From Citrobacter sp. JGM124 (GTDB lineage: Bacteria; Pseudomonadota; Gammaproteobacteria; Enterobacterales; Enterobacteriaceae): a stretch of DNA of 64,000 nt. The DNA is taken from assembly GCF_018257795.1 (NCBI RefSeq), contig NZ_JAERJD010000006.1, forward strand, positions 240,514 to 304,513, given 5' to 3'. The position numbers were made by a program, and so were the translations under genes. The notes under the pieces are model-generated. The model saw nothing but the letters and a program-made list of their open reading frames with translations, was not told the origin of the DNA and made no database searches. Positions 36,635-46,724 of the stretch are shown here, one piece after another. The stretch's first letter is position 1, and each line of letters starts with the position of its first letter.

Positions 36635-39385
36635 ATGTTTTCTTTGCCGATGATAAAGGGTTCTTCTGTCACCCACGTGCAGGACGAACGTGCAAGCATG
36701 ACACCAGGTTCACAGCTTCTGCTAAGTAAAGGCATCCCACCTCGTTTACCTGAAGTGTTGTACGAACGCGGTCGGCTATTGCAGTGCCTGAACCGTGCCG
36801 AAACAGCAAGCCTGACCCTGATCTGTGCAGCCGCTGGTTTTGGTAAAACCACACTTTTAACGCAGTGGTACCAGCAACGCCAGCAACAAGGTGATGCCAT
36901 TGGCTGGCTGAGTCTGGAAAAAAGTGACAATGCCCCCCGGTTATTTGCTTATTATCTCCTTGACGTATTACGTCCGTTATATCAGGGCTGGAGTTCAACC
37001 TTTTCCGACGCTGACATCCGTGAACAGCCCGATGCCCTGTCCTTGTTTCTGATTGAATTAATCAATCAGCTACATTACTGCCCGCACCCGATATACCTTG
37101 TGATTGATGACTATCAGAATATCTACCATTCTGAGATTAATAATGGCATGAGCTATTTGTTAAACCATGCCCCCCCTTCCCTGCACATCATTATCGGTAG
37201 TCGTTGTCGCCCGAAATTTGAATTGAGCCGTTTGCAGATGCAGGAGCAGTTAATCGAGATTGGTGATGGCGAACTACGCTTCAGTCTTGCAGAAGCCCAG
37301 AACTATATTACCCATGCCATGACAATACCTGTGCATAAATGGGATATTCAGCACCTTGTCACAATGACTGAAGGCTGGATTGCAGGGATGAAAATAGCAG
37401 CCTTAGCAACAGAGCGCCGTCCCGATACTCAATACCTTGCCAAAGAATTAAATGTGCGCTCTCAGACGCTCACCCGCTATCTGGAAGAGGTCGTGTTCTC
37501 GCCACTCCCTGCGGAAGTTTTCTCATTTCTGATGCAAACGTCGATACTGAATCGTCTGACACCCGGCCTGTGTAACGCGGTCACCGGACAGAATAATGGT
37601 GCAGAAATGCTGGGCTGGATAGCGCGGAATAACCTGTTTATCACCGCCGTGGATGAGAGTAATTTTTGGTTCCGTTATCATCCCTTAATCCGTGACGCCC
37701 TGTTCAGCCGTCTGCAACAGAGTCCCCGGCTTTATATTAACCAGCTACATGAAAGAGCAAGTCACTGGTTTGCTGCAGAACAACAATGGCCAGAGGCAGT
37801 GCGCCATGCTCTGGCGGCGGGTAAACCCATAGCCCACCATGCTGAAGTCAGTGCCCAGTATCTTGCAGAAGAAGGTGATATAGAAACCATGGTGCGCTGG
37901 CGCCACCATTTTCCTGTACATTTGGGGACGTCACAAATTGAATTACAACTCAATCTTGCATGGGCGCTGGCACACCGTTTTCGTTTTAATGATGCGCATC
38001 AGCTGCTGGATACCATTGAAGTCTGGGTGACTAAAAATGACAAACCGCTCCCCCACAGTACATGGGTTAAGTTACGCGTAGTGCGGGGGATTTGCGAAGC
38101 CTTTGCTGACAATATATCTGGCAGTATCAAGATCGTTGAGCCTCTACTACAAGAGATCCCCTGTGGAGATGTTTGGGTAGATGGGCTGGTGTGTAATATC
38201 CTCAGTTTCTGCCATCTGGCGGCATTACGCCCTCAACAGGCGTTGGACGTTCAGCTATATGTTGCGGGAAACCATGAAGAAAGCCGCAATATGTTCGTCA
38301 ACGTCTACCGTGCTTTTGTCCTGGCACAGGGGCATCTCCGGCAGGGAAATTTACAAGAAGCCCAGTATCTGACAAGCCAGACACTGCATTATGCCGAACC
38401 TTATAGTGATGCGAATACCAGCAGTGGTGCGACGCTGGCTCCCATCTTAGCGGCTATTGCGTGGGAGCATGGAGAAGTCGAACGTATAGATGATCTACTC
38501 AGACCTCGCCTTAAGATGATTGACGATTTTTCACCACCTGAGGGGTTAAGCCGTTGCTATATAGTTCTTGCCAGGCAAGCACTGCTCAGGGGTGAATACG
38601 ATGATTCAGAGTCATTGTTAATTCATGCCGAACAATTAGCAGCACAGCGCGGATGGACACGGGCTTTGGCACCTCTGCTCGCTGAACGTCTGACTCTGGC
38701 TCTTAAGACAGGCAACAAGAGTCGAGCCGAGAATTTACTACACCAGTTGCAACAACTCGCCCAACAGAGTCATGCCGACCAAAACAGCTTCATTGATGGC
38801 TATTGGGTCTTAAGTCAAAGCCGTTTTATGCTGGCCATGCACGACGACTTTGCCGCCGCTGAACGACTTTATCCCCTGGTCAATGCGCAGGAACATTGTG
38901 GTGAATGGCTCTCAGCCGTCTATTCAAGACTTTTGCTGTCCATTGCGCTGTGGCGTGCTGATCAGAAAGATCTGGCAGCGTCAGTCTGCAAGCCAGCACT
39001 GCAATGGGCAGTACAGCAAAACTTGTTACGCAGCCTGCTTGATATGGGCCCAGAACTCTTTTTACTGCTCAATCATCTGCACGATCAGCAAACACCACAA
39101 GATACGTTTACTTATGTCATTCATCAGATCAGGTCGCTGCTTGCTGCAACTGAAATGAATATCCCGCCAAAGCCTATTGAAGCCCCACAATTAAAATTAA
39201 CAGAACGTGAACACCAGACGTTACATCTGATAGCAGAAGGCCATCCGAATAAAAGTATTGCCCGTTCTCTGGGGATTTCGACCGAAACAGTAAAATGGCA
39301 CTTGAAGCATTTGTATGAAAAGCTGCAGGCAAATAACCGTACCCAGGCAGTTAATCAGGCGCGTAAATTAAAATTACTGAGTTAA
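36635..39385 (+). CDS. Large LuxR-family ATP-dependent activator (MalT/AcoK-like, LAL type)
   Basis: A 916-residue STAND-type regulator. It has an N-terminal NTPase with Walker A AAAGFGKTT (about residues 65-73) and Walker B-like YLVIDDYQ (about 154-161). A helical/TPR-like sensor region covers about 350-840. A C-terminal LuxR helix-turn-helix covers about 850-916 (LTEREHQTLHLIAEGHPNKSIARSLGISTETVKWHLKHLYEKL). This resembles MalT and the Klebsiella acetoin regulator AcoK. The start ATG 36635 has AAGGAG seven bases upstream; the TTG at 36587 is rejected. It is divergent from the acetoin reductase, which it probably activates. No acoABC genes are in the window. Confidence 0.87.
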   Translation: MFSLPMIKGSSVTHVQDERASMTPGSQLLLSKGIPPRLPEVLYERGRLLQCLNRAETASLTLICAAAGFGKTTLLTQWYQQRQQQGDAIGWLSLEKSDNAPRLFAYYLLDVLRPLYQGWSSTFSDADIREQPDALSLFLIELINQLHYCPHPIYLVIDDYQNIYHSEINNGMSYLLNHAPPSLHIIIGSRCRPKFELSRLQMQEQLIEIGDGELRFSLAEAQNYITHAMTIPVHKWDIQHLVTMTEGWIAGMKIAALATERRPDTQYLAKELNVRSQTLTRYLEEVVFSPLPAEVFSFLMQTSILNRLTPGLCNAVTGQNNGAEMLGWIARNNLFITAVDESNFWFRYHPLIRDALFSRLQQSPRLYINQLHERASHWFAAEQQWPEAVRHALAAGKPIAHHAEVSAQYLAEEGDIETMVRWRHHFPVHLGTSQIELQLNLAWALAHRFRFNDAHQLLDTIEVWVTKNDKPLPHSTWVKLRVVRGICEAFADNISGSIKIVEPLLQEIPCGDVWVDGLVCNILSFCHLAALRPQQALDVQLYVAGNHEESRNMFVNVYRAFVLAQGHLRQGNLQEAQYLTSQTLHYAEPYSDANTSSGATLAPILAAIAWEHGEVERIDDLLRPRLKMIDDFSPPEGLSRCYIVLARQALLRGEYDDSESLLIHAEQLAAQRGWTRALAPLLAERLTLALKTGNKSRAENLLHQLQQLAQQSHADQNSFIDGYWVLSQSRFMLAMHDDFAAAERLYPLVNAQEHCGEWLSAVYSRLLLSIALWRADQKDLAASVCKPALQWAVQQNLLRSLLDMGPELFLLLNHLHDQQTPQDTFTYVIHQIRSLLAATEMNIPPKPIEAPQLKLTEREHQTLHLIAEGHPNKSIARSLGISTETVKWHLKHLYEKLQANNRTQAVNQARKLKLLS

Positions 39386-39446
39386 AAATTATTTCATGTA
39401 TTAGCAGGATAACACTGTCGATAACCATCACTGAGTAGCCTGTATC

Positions 39447-41969
39447 TCAGGATGACTGATTGAGTTTATCAAGATGATGTACGATATCCCTGCGTACCTC
39501 ATTAAAAACATAGGCAAATTTATTCCGCATAGAATCCGTTTTTGAAGCGCTGACAACGTCTCCATCTGGAAGATAATTTGCCGAATCAAAATCTATGATA
39601 TTGAATCCAGTCTCCACATCATAAATAATATTCCCTTTATTAATATCATTATGAATAATACCAAGTCGCTGCAGTTTTGCTGAAAGAAGATCTGCAGGAT
39701 TAGTATTATCAATCACATCCATCAAGTGATGAAGGCTGTCTTTATCACTGATCGTTCCGATGCTGTCCAACGAATTGCCTTTGATTTTTTTTAATTTTAC
39801 AAAAACAGCCCCTGACCCATCTTTATTGGTGTTAATATAAATACTTGCTGATTCAGCACCATATAATCGATTAAACCCCTTAGCATTGTTTTTTGCTGAC
39901 AGAAGACGAGATTTGTGTCGCTCATCAAACTTTCCTTTGTATCTTTTGATAACCCTGTCATGCTGATAATCATAAATAACACCTATGCTGCCTTCAGCAA
40001 TAATTGGGTATTTACTGAGATCTATATTTCCCTTTCTATCCCCACCCTTGCACATATGACTGTGTGAAGACCCTCTTTTTATTCTAAAACATCCACTTTC
40101 ACGCTGATAATAAATGAAATCATCATTGTCATGTTGCTTCCCATTTTTGGTGGTTTTACGTCCCCCTGAGAATAATGAGTTACCAATGGTATTTTTATAA
40201 TATCTGTCAGAAATACCTTTTGGATTTAATAATTCAAGATGACCATGCTGATTAAGAAAAAAAATCTCACCCCATAGAAAACCTGCTTCTGTATTAATTT
40301 GGGCATACATTTTTTTCCCTTTTCTTTCACGAATCATGTCAACCTTCAACGTTCTGCTATATTCAGGGCTATATAGCATGGAAAATTTAACTTTTTTATC
40401 TGCAGGTAGTTTCAGATGCCATTCATTACGGGCCAGGATAATTTCATGATGTGAAGCACGCCCCCGTGCCGCATCATAGATAACGAATTGATTCGTTCCC
40501 GGGTGATGGGTAAATGGCACAAACTGCCCGAACATTTCAACGGCCGTTAATTTCCCGGGGTGAGCCGTGTATGGATTATCCACACTGTATATTCCTGTAT
40601 TATGCCTGCCCTGCAACGGAGTGGAATAATAAGGGCTGATCGAAAAACGATAAACCAATTGCCGTTCTTTTTTACTGAAGCGATTAAATCGCCCATTACC
40701 TGTCATTTTCCACTTATGAGACAAATAGTTAAAATAGACTTGATAGCGCTGTGTCGCACCTTTATAACCTTTCGGCATGGTGACATAAATATTGCCTTTC
40801 TCATAGAGGACGGGTACACGATGTGCATGCCCTTTACTTTCTATATCTATATGATTAATTCCATTTTTAATATGAAAATCAGGCAGTGTTAATTGAGGTT
40901 TTTTCCCCTGATGGGTAGACTTAGGGCCAAGATCATATTGTGATATATAACCAGTACTTACAATGCTTACCCTTGCTTGTTGAATAATTTCCTGCAGTAA
41001 ACTGAGCTCTTTTTCAGGTAAGACAGCACGTTGCTGTAAATCATCTGAAGCTCTTTCCAGTAAAGGAGCAATAATTTCCTGAGTGACAACCAGCGACTTG
41101 CCATAAGGTAGAATACCAATTATTTGTGAGATAATCTCATCAATTATCTCAGTGATTTTTGAAACTTTCTTAATATCATTTTCATCAGGACAACCATGCC
41201 CCTTACGCCAGCTATCAACATTCATAGATTCTATTGTTAATTGCGTGACTGGCTTACTTAAAGACAAGCTTATTTTCCTCAGGATATTTGCAAAGTTATC
41301 TTTGTCATCACTATTTATGCAAGAGAAATCATACAATCGGATAACTGTTACATTATCAATTACCGGGACTGGTGTTGTTCTTTTTATTGATTGATGCACA
41401 TGACGGAGAGCCCGGTCTATTGCCTGATCTTTTTTTTCTGTGGTCGGTAAATCGGTTGTCATAAGAGTATCGGATGGTTCAGCCATCATCATGGTACTCT
41501 TCACTGTATTTACTCTATGGTTATTATCATAGGTTCCTTTGGAAACAGAATGGACCATCGACATAATTTTTCGGGTTTTGGTACCGGCCTGCACGGGTGT
41601 CAGATTTTCTTTTGATGGTAATGCAACGAAATCTGAGATATTTTTACGATAAAATCCATTAGCAGCATAAATATATCCATCAAATTTCAGCAGTTCAGTA
41701 TTTTTCGTTATTGTAGCATTGTTATTCCTGACTAATGTTAGCATCGTCAGTAATGACAGTGCTGCATATGATATATCCTGTCTGTTTATATTCCCGCTAT
41801 GTCTTCCTGGCCTGGAGGAAATATTATCACAATGTTTTTGATATAATTTCTGGCTAATCTGTCGCTGCTGTAACAGTATTAAATGCTCACCTGCGCGACG
41901 GCGATGAAGCTGTTCAACACTCAATATATTATTCATATAAGATGTAACATATAAACCATGATGGGTCAT
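39447..41969 (-). CDS. Large protein with C-terminal OspG/NleH-like protein kinase domain; candidate effector or toxin
   Basis: An 840-residue orphan. The last ~190 residues form a minimal kinase domain: a Gly loop EGSIG (659-663), the ATP-binding Lys in VIK (Lys675), the catalytic loop HNDINKGN (His773, Asp775, Asn780) and DFD (793-795) in place of DFG. This small, compact layout resembles type III effector kinases OspG and NleH. Residues 1-~360 are mostly helical and charged without similarity I can name; about 370-620 is beta-rich. No signal peptide is seen. The gene is visibly A+T-rich relative to its neighbours and has no Shine-Dalgarno at ATG 41969 or at ATG 41936. No secretion genes or chaperone flank it. 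It could instead be a bacterial regulator. Confidence 0.75.
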   Translation of the reverse strand: MTHHGLYVTSYMNNILSVEQLHRRRAGEHLILLQQRQISQKLYQKHCDNISSRPGRHSGNINRQDISYAALSLLTMLTLVRNNNATITKNTELLKFDGYIYAANGFYRKNISDFVALPSKENLTPVQAGTKTRKIMSMVHSVSKGTYDNNHRVNTVKSTMMMAEPSDTLMTTDLPTTEKKDQAIDRALRHVHQSIKRTTPVPVIDNVTVIRLYDFSCINSDDKDNFANILRKISLSLSKPVTQLTIESMNVDSWRKGHGCPDENDIKKVSKITEIIDEIISQIIGILPYGKSLVVTQEIIAPLLERASDDLQQRAVLPEKELSLLQEIIQQARVSIVSTGYISQYDLGPKSTHQGKKPQLTLPDFHIKNGINHIDIESKGHAHRVPVLYEKGNIYVTMPKGYKGATQRYQVYFNYLSHKWKMTGNGRFNRFSKKERQLVYRFSISPYYSTPLQGRHNTGIYSVDNPYTAHPGKLTAVEMFGQFVPFTHHPGTNQFVIYDAARGRASHHEIILARNEWHLKLPADKKVKFSMLYSPEYSRTLKVDMIRERKGKKMYAQINTEAGFLWGEIFFLNQHGHLELLNPKGISDRYYKNTIGNSLFSGGRKTTKNGKQHDNDDFIYYQRESGCFRIKRGSSHSHMCKGGDRKGNIDLSKYPIIAEGSIGVIYDYQHDRVIKRYKGKFDERHKSRLLSAKNNAKGFNRLYGAESASIYINTNKDGSGAVFVKLKKIKGNSLDSIGTISDKDSLHHLMDVIDNTNPADLLSAKLQRLGIIHNDINKGNIIYDVETGFNIIDFDSANYLPDGDVVSASKTDSMRNKFAYVFNEVRRDIVHHLDKLNQSS

Positions 41970-42333
41970 AATGTTATACGTTAAAGCCCCGTCACACTGA
42001 AGCAGTAATTATATGCACTTCAATTAATTGAGCGAAACATGAAGCAATTCCGAGCGAGGATCAGAAAAAATCGCTGAAGACTCTGGCCAGATAATAATCA
42101 GGCTGAATATGATTTTTTTAATATATATCATCCTTGATCACCGTATTACCTGCCTGACGCAATAAAGTAGTATTGCCTGATGTTCTGCAGCCATAACTTA
42201 TTGAATATTATCCCCATAGTGATACGCTTGAGGACAATAAATTTAATATTAATAGATAAGAATAAATTTAAGAGATTCACCAATGGCGCAACCACAGTGT
42301 TAACGTGACTGTGGCTACGTCGCTGGGCATCAG
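41970..42333. other. A+T-rich gap between the kinase gene and proA
   Basis: 364 bases with no gene. It is strongly A+T-rich and must hold the promoter of the leftward kinase gene. A hairpin CCACAGT/ACTGTGG (42292-42298 and 42308-42314) lies 20 bases past the proA stop and may end the proBA transcript, though no T-run follows it. This is the accessory/conserved junction on the right side. Confidence 0.5.
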
Positions 42334-43587
42334 TTACTGGCGTACAGTATCGTCACCAAAACCAATCCACTTGTAGGTTGTCAGTGCTTCCAGCCCCATT
42401 GGGCCACGGGCATGCAATTTTTGTGTACTGACAGCAACTTCCGCACCAAGGCCAAACTGAGCACCATCGGTAAAACGTGTGGAGGCATTGACGTAAACGG
42501 CAGAAGAGTCGACCTCATTCACAAACCGGTTGGCATTGTGCAGGGAGCGAGTCAAGATCGCGTCAGAATGCTGGGTTCCATAGTCACGAATATGGCGGAT
42601 AGCCTCATCCAGATTGGCAACCACTTTTACATTCAGATGCAGTGACAGCCACTCATCGTGATAATCAGCCTCTTTCACCGCCTCAGCTTGTGCAGGTCCC
42701 TTTTGGAGCACCGGGAGCGATTTTTCATCCCCGTGTAAGGTTACACCACAGGTTGCCATACGCTGGCTTAATAGCGGCAAAAAACGATCTGCTATCTTTT
42801 CAAGCACCAGCAGAGTCTCAACGGTATTACACGTGCTGGGACGCTGTGTTTTAGCGTTAACGATGATATCCAGCGCAGGCTCAAATTCGGCACTCTCGTC
42901 AACCACGATATGACAGACACCAATCCCCCCCGTGATAACGGGAATTGTCGACTGTTCGCGACACAGTTTATGGAGGCCAGCGCCGCCACGGGGGATCAAC
43001 ATATCAATATAGCGGTCAAGGCGTAGCATCTCCGAGACAAGCTGGCGGTCAGGATTTTCAATCGCCTGAATCGCGGCTTTTGGTAAACCGCAGGCCTCTA
43101 ATGCCTGCTGGATCACGCTGACCGTCGCGTTATTGGTACGCCATGTCTCTTTACCCCCACGCAAAATCGCCGCGTTACCGGTTTTAAGGCACAGAGAAGC
43201 CACATCCAGGGTAACATTCGGACGTGCTTCGTAAATCACCCCAATCACGCCCAATGGCACACGACGCCGTTCAATACGCAAACCACTATCAAGCACCCCG
43301 CCATCTATAACCTGACCGATAGGATCAGCCAGATTACAAACCTGACGCACGTCGTCAGCAATATTTTTTAAACGAGCTGGGGTAAGTTGCAGACGATCAA
43401 GTAATGCTTCACTCAGCCCGTTTTTCCGCGCTTCATCTACATCCAGTTGATTCGCTGCCAAAATAGCATCGCTCTGAGCCTCAAGCGCATCGGCAATTTT
43501 TTCCAGCACACGATTTTTTTCTCGTGTGGAGAGTAAGGCTAACTGGTAGGAAGCCTCTTTCGCCGCTTTGCCCATTTCTTCCAGCAT
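42334..43587 (-). CDS. proA: Gamma-glutamyl phosphate reductase
   Basis: ProA reduces gamma-glutamyl phosphate to glutamate semialdehyde with NADPH, the second step of proline synthesis. From the ATG at 43587 (AAGGAG upstream) it has 417 residues, as in E. coli, beginning [13 protein letters not shown]. The catalytic Cys lies in [13 protein letters not shown] (about residue 255), and [20 protein letters not shown] and [16 protein letters not shown] are hallmark segments. It follows proB by 10 bases as a proBA operon. An in-frame ATG 7 codons upstream is not supported by homology. Confidence 0.97.
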   Translation of the reverse strand: MLEEMGKAAKEASYQLALLSTREKNRVLEKIADALEAQSDAILAANQLDVDEARKNGLSEALLDRLQLTPARLKNIADDVRQVCNLADPIGQVIDGGVLDSGLRIERRRVPLGVIGVIYEARPNVTLDVASLCLKTGNAAILRGGKETWRTNNATVSVIQQALEACGLPKAAIQAIENPDRQLVSEMLRLDRYIDMLIPRGGAGLHKLCREQSTIPVITGGIGVCHIVVDESAEFEPALDIIVNAKTQRPSTCNTVETLLVLEKIADRFLPLLSQRMATCGVTLHGDEKSLPVLQKGPAQAEAVKEADYHDEWLSLHLNVKVVANLDEAIRHIRDYGTQHSDAILTRSLHNANRFVNEVDSSAVYVNASTRFTDGAQFGLGAEVAVSTQKLHARGPMGLEALTTYKWIGFGDDTVRQ

Positions 43588-43597
43588 AATCTGCTCC

Positions 43598-44701
43598 TTA
43601 TTTAACAATCATGTCATCGCGATGAACAGCAACCGGGCCATATTCATAGCCAAGAATGTCAGCAATGTGTTGGGAATGCTGCCCGGCGATACGTCGCAGT
43701 GCATCACTGTTATAGCGACTTACCCCATGTGCAATATCATCCCCCCGCAGGCTACGGATCCGAATGACTTCACCACGGGAAAAGTCCCCTTCGATAGTTT
43801 TGATCCCTTTCGGCAACAGTGAACTGCCTCGCTCAAGGAGCGCGATGAGCGCGCCGTCATCAATCGTAATTTCTCCCGCAGGAGGTGCTCCAAAAATCCA
43901 GCGTTTACGATTTTCCAGCGGTGAAGATTCAGCATGGAAACATGTACCAACAGGGATACCCTGGGCAACATCACTAATAACACCAGGCTTTGAACCTGCG
44001 GCAATAACGACATCAATCCCGGCACGGCAAGCAACATTGGCTGCCTGTAACTTAGTGCCCATACCGCCAGTACCCAGTCCAGAGACGCTGTCACCCGCAA
44101 TGGCCCGTAACGCATCATCAATAACATGCACATCGGTTATCAGTTCAGCATCAGGATTGCTACGGGGATCGGCGGTATACAGCCCTTGCTGGTCAGTCAG
44201 TAGAAGGAGTTTATCTGCGTCCGCCAGAATCGCCACCAGCGCAGAAAGGTTATCGTTATCACCTACTTTTATTTCTGTCGTGGCAACAGCATCATTCTCA
44301 TTAATGACCGGGACGATACTGTTATTCAGCAGGGCATGCAGGGTATCTTGTGCATTGAGAAAACGTTCACGATCTTCCATATCCGCACGAGTCAATAACA
44401 TTTGCCCCACATGGATTCCGTAAATCGAAAATAGCTGCTCCCAGAGCTGAATCAGCCGGCTTTGTCCCACCGCCGCCAGTAGTTGCTTTGAGGCAATCGT
44501 TGCAGGGAGCTCGGGGTAATTCAGATGCTCCCGTCCGGCAGCAATCGCGCCCGAGGTCACTATAACAATGCGATGCCCGTTGGCATGTAATTGCGCACAC
44601 TGGCGTACTAGCTCAACAATATGTGCTCGATTCAGGCGGCGCGAGCCACCGGTTAATACACTAGTGCCCAGTTTAACCACTAGCGTCTGGCTGTCACTCA
44701 T
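43598..44701 (-). CDS. proB: Glutamate 5-kinase
   Basis: ProB phosphorylates glutamate at the start of proline synthesis and is feedback-inhibited by proline. It starts [19 protein letters not shown] at 44701 and has 367 residues like E. coli ProB. An amino-acid kinase domain (about 1-255, with [15 protein letters not shown] and [11 protein letters not shown]) is followed by a C-terminal PUA domain (about 275-367). Divergent from the porin gene and first gene of proBA, as in E. coli. Confidence 0.97.
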   Translation of the reverse strand: MSDSQTLVVKLGTSVLTGGSRRLNRAHIVELVRQCAQLHANGHRIVIVTSGAIAAGREHLNYPELPATIASKQLLAAVGQSRLIQLWEQLFSIYGIHVGQMLLTRADMEDRERFLNAQDTLHALLNNSIVPVINENDAVATTEIKVGDNDNLSALVAILADADKLLLLTDQQGLYTADPRSNPDAELITDVHVIDDALRAIAGDSVSGLGTGGMGTKLQAANVACRAGIDVVIAAGSKPGVISDVAQGIPVGTCFHAESSPLENRKRWIFGAPPAGEITIDDGALIALLERGSSLLPKGIKTIEGDFSRGEVIRIRSLRGDDIAHGVSRYNSDALRRIAGQHSQHIADILGYEYGPVAVHRDDMIVK

Positions 44702-44892
44702 GATTCTCTGCCGTCTCAACAAAATAGGAATAGTTAAAAACTCTCCCACGTTTTAACAGGACTGGCATAACTTGCCAACAGGCGGGAAGATAAAAGAGAA
44801 AGAAAAAGAAGAAGATCAGCAATACTGTGCTTTTTTTATGACATTTTTATGTTTTTTGAAAAAAAACTTACCATTTCCGATTTTATTGTAAC

Positions 44893-44910
44893 TTGTCATA
44901 AATCTTTAAT
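44893..44910 (+). promoter_or_regulatory. Probable PhoB box of the phoE-like porin gene
   Basis: TTGTCATAAATCTTTAAT matches the 18-base Pho box (two CTGTCAT half-sites 4 bases apart) at about 14-15 of 18 positions, with the first half-site nearly perfect. A -10-like TAAAAC starts 10 bases downstream (44921), the spacing seen at PhoB-activated promoters. This supports phosphate-starvation control of the porin. Confidence 0.65.
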
Positions 44911-44995
44911 CTCAGCAGGCTAAAACTCCCATGCATTTTACTGGCACACCTCAATTTAAGTTCAATTGTAGGTTTTAACCATCTTGGGATACAAA

Positions 44996-46099
44996 ATGAA
45001 AAAAAGCACACTGGCAATTCTGGTACTGGGTTTAGTTGCATCACAAGCTTCTCAGGCAGCAGAAGTTTACAATAAAAATGGCAACAAACTTGACCTCTAT
45101 GGACGCGTGAAAGCGTTACGTTACATCACCGATAATAAGAAAGAAGACGGCGATAAATCTTACGCTCGTCTTGGCTTTAAAGGTGAAACGCAGATCAACG
45201 ATCAGCTTACTGGTTTTGGCCAATGGGAATACCAAATAGCCGCCAACAAAGTTGAAGGTGATACTGACACAGCGAAAACCCGTCTGGCATTTGCTGGTTT
45301 AAAAGCGGGAGATTACGGCTCATTCGATTATGGTCGTAACTACGGTATCCTGTATAACGTTGCTGGCTATACCGACGTACTGCCAGAGTTTGGCGGTGAT
45401 GGTTTGGTTAAAACTGACAACTTCATGACTGGCCGTACTACAGGTGTCGCCACTTACCGTAATAACAATTTCTTCGGTCTGGTTGATGGCCTGAACTTTG
45501 GCCTGCAATACCAGGGCAAAAATGATACCGACAACCGTTCTGCGATTGGTAAACAAAATGGCGACGGTTTTGGTACTTCACTGTCCTATGACTTCGGTGA
45601 CAGTGGCTTCACTGCTGCTTTCGCTTACGCCAACTCCAACCGTACTGCTGGGCAGAAAAAAGCCTACTTTGGCCAGGGTGATGGTAAAGCAGAGGCCTGG
45701 ACAACCGGCCTGAAATACAACCAGAATAATATCTATCTGGCTGCCTTGTATGCTGAAGCGCGTCACATGACCCCAGTATCAACGACGTTGAACATTAATA
45801 ACGTGGCAACCAAAGTTGAAGGTTCTGCGAATAAAAACCAGGTTGTTGAACTTGTTGCTCAATATCAGTTTGACTTCGGCCTGCGTCCATCCCTGGCATA
45901 TATCCAGTCAAAAGGCAAAGATATTAATGGGTTAGGCGACGTTGACTTGGTTAAATATATTGATGTTGCTGCTACTTATTATTTCAACAAAAATATGTCG
46001 ACCTATGTTGATTACAAAATTAACAGACTGAAAAGCGACAACAAGCTGGGTATCAACAACGACAACATCGTTGCCCTGGGTCTGGTTTATCAGTTCTAA
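44996..46099 (+). CDS. phoE: Outer-membrane general porin, PhoE/OmpC/OmpF family
   Basis: A 367-residue precursor of a trimeric 16-strand porin. The signal peptide is [21 protein letters not shown] and the mature protein begins [17 protein letters not shown]. The constriction-loop motif PEFGGD (L3) and the terminal aromatic YQF needed for barrel assembly are present. Synteny (divergent from proB, next to crl) and the upstream Pho box point to PhoE rather than OmpC/OmpF, but the sequence family alone does not settle this. The ATG at 44996 is chosen because the signal peptide begins there. A terminator follows. Confidence 0.9.
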   Translation: MKKSTLAILVLGLVASQASQAAEVYNKNGNKLDLYGRVKALRYITDNKKEDGDKSYARLGFKGETQINDQLTGFGQWEYQIAANKVEGDTDTAKTRLAFAGLKAGDYGSFDYGRNYGILYNVAGYTDVLPEFGGDGLVKTDNFMTGRTTGVATYRNNNFFGLVDGLNFGLQYQGKNDTDNRSAIGKQNGDGFGTSLSYDFGDSGFTAAFAYANSNRTAGQKKAYFGQGDGKAEAWTTGLKYNQNNIYLAALYAEARHMTPVSTTLNINNVATKVEGSANKNQVVELVAQYQFDFGLRPSLAYIQSKGKDINGLGDVDLVKYIDVAATYYFNKNMSTYVDYKINRLKSDNKLGINNDNIVALGLVYQF

Positions 46100-46148
46100 G
46101 TTTCCAAAGTCTGAAAGCGCAATTCATCGACTTTCAGTCGCGAACCAT

Positions 46149-46180
46149 AAAAAAAGGGCTCATACTGAGCCCTTTTTATT
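46149..46180 (+). terminator. Terminator of the porin gene
   Basis: An AAAAAGGGCTCA/TGAGCCCTTTTT stem with a TAC loop at about 46151-46177, followed by further T residues. The A-run on the other side lets it work for leftward transcripts as well. Confidence 0.88.
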
Positions 46181-46266
46181 TTTGCGCAAGGGAGGCTACA
46201 GAACGTTCTCTCTCCTTCCTGCCACGGTTATCGCAGTACCAACAACAATCTGTCAGAGCAGCTCAA

Positions 46267-46668
46267 CTAAACAGTCAGAACTTTTATCTCTTCCGATAAC
46301 GCTTCAGAGGGCACTAATGCTACCTCTAAACTGGCAAGGAGATCTTTCAGGCGCTTGTGAAAATCATGCAGTGTTTTTTGTACCTTTGCATCCGTCTCTG
46401 GATCACATAAAGGGGTCACCTGCCATTGCCCTTCCTTGTCAAATAGTCCAAATTGGTAAGCGTAAATCAACTGATCGTCTTGTGTATCCAGTGTCAACCA
46501 CCATCCCCAAAACTCACGTTTTTCGGGGGCAGGTTTAGCATTAACGCAGACAGCAAGGCAGTCAAAGAAAAAGCTATCGCCTTCACACTGGGATTCTCGA
46601 ATGTACGGACCTAGACCGATAAACTTTTTGATTAACTTGCTTCTCGTATGCCCGCTCACTAATGTCAT
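46267..46668 (-). CDS. crl: Sigma-S factor-binding protein Crl
   Basis: Crl binds RpoS and promotes its association with core RNA polymerase, raising general stress and curli gene expression. The 133-residue length equals E. coli Crl. The N-terminal segment [16 protein letters not shown] and the core [25 protein letters not shown] are conserved; the C-terminal third is more divergent. AGGAGAG precedes the ATG. It lies between the porin gene and frsA, on the strand opposite the porin, as in E. coli. Confidence 0.96.
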   Translation of the reverse strand: MTLVSGHTRSKLIKKFIGLGPYIRESQCEGDSFFFDCLAVCVNAKPAPEKREFWGWWLTLDTQDDQLIYAYQFGLFDKEGQWQVTPLCDPETDAKVQKTLHDFHKRLKDLLASLEVALVPSEALSEEIKVLTV

Positions 46669-46724
46669 TACACTCTCCTGTTATGCTGCAACGGTTTCGT
46701 TTTAACCTGGAATTGCGCTTATTT

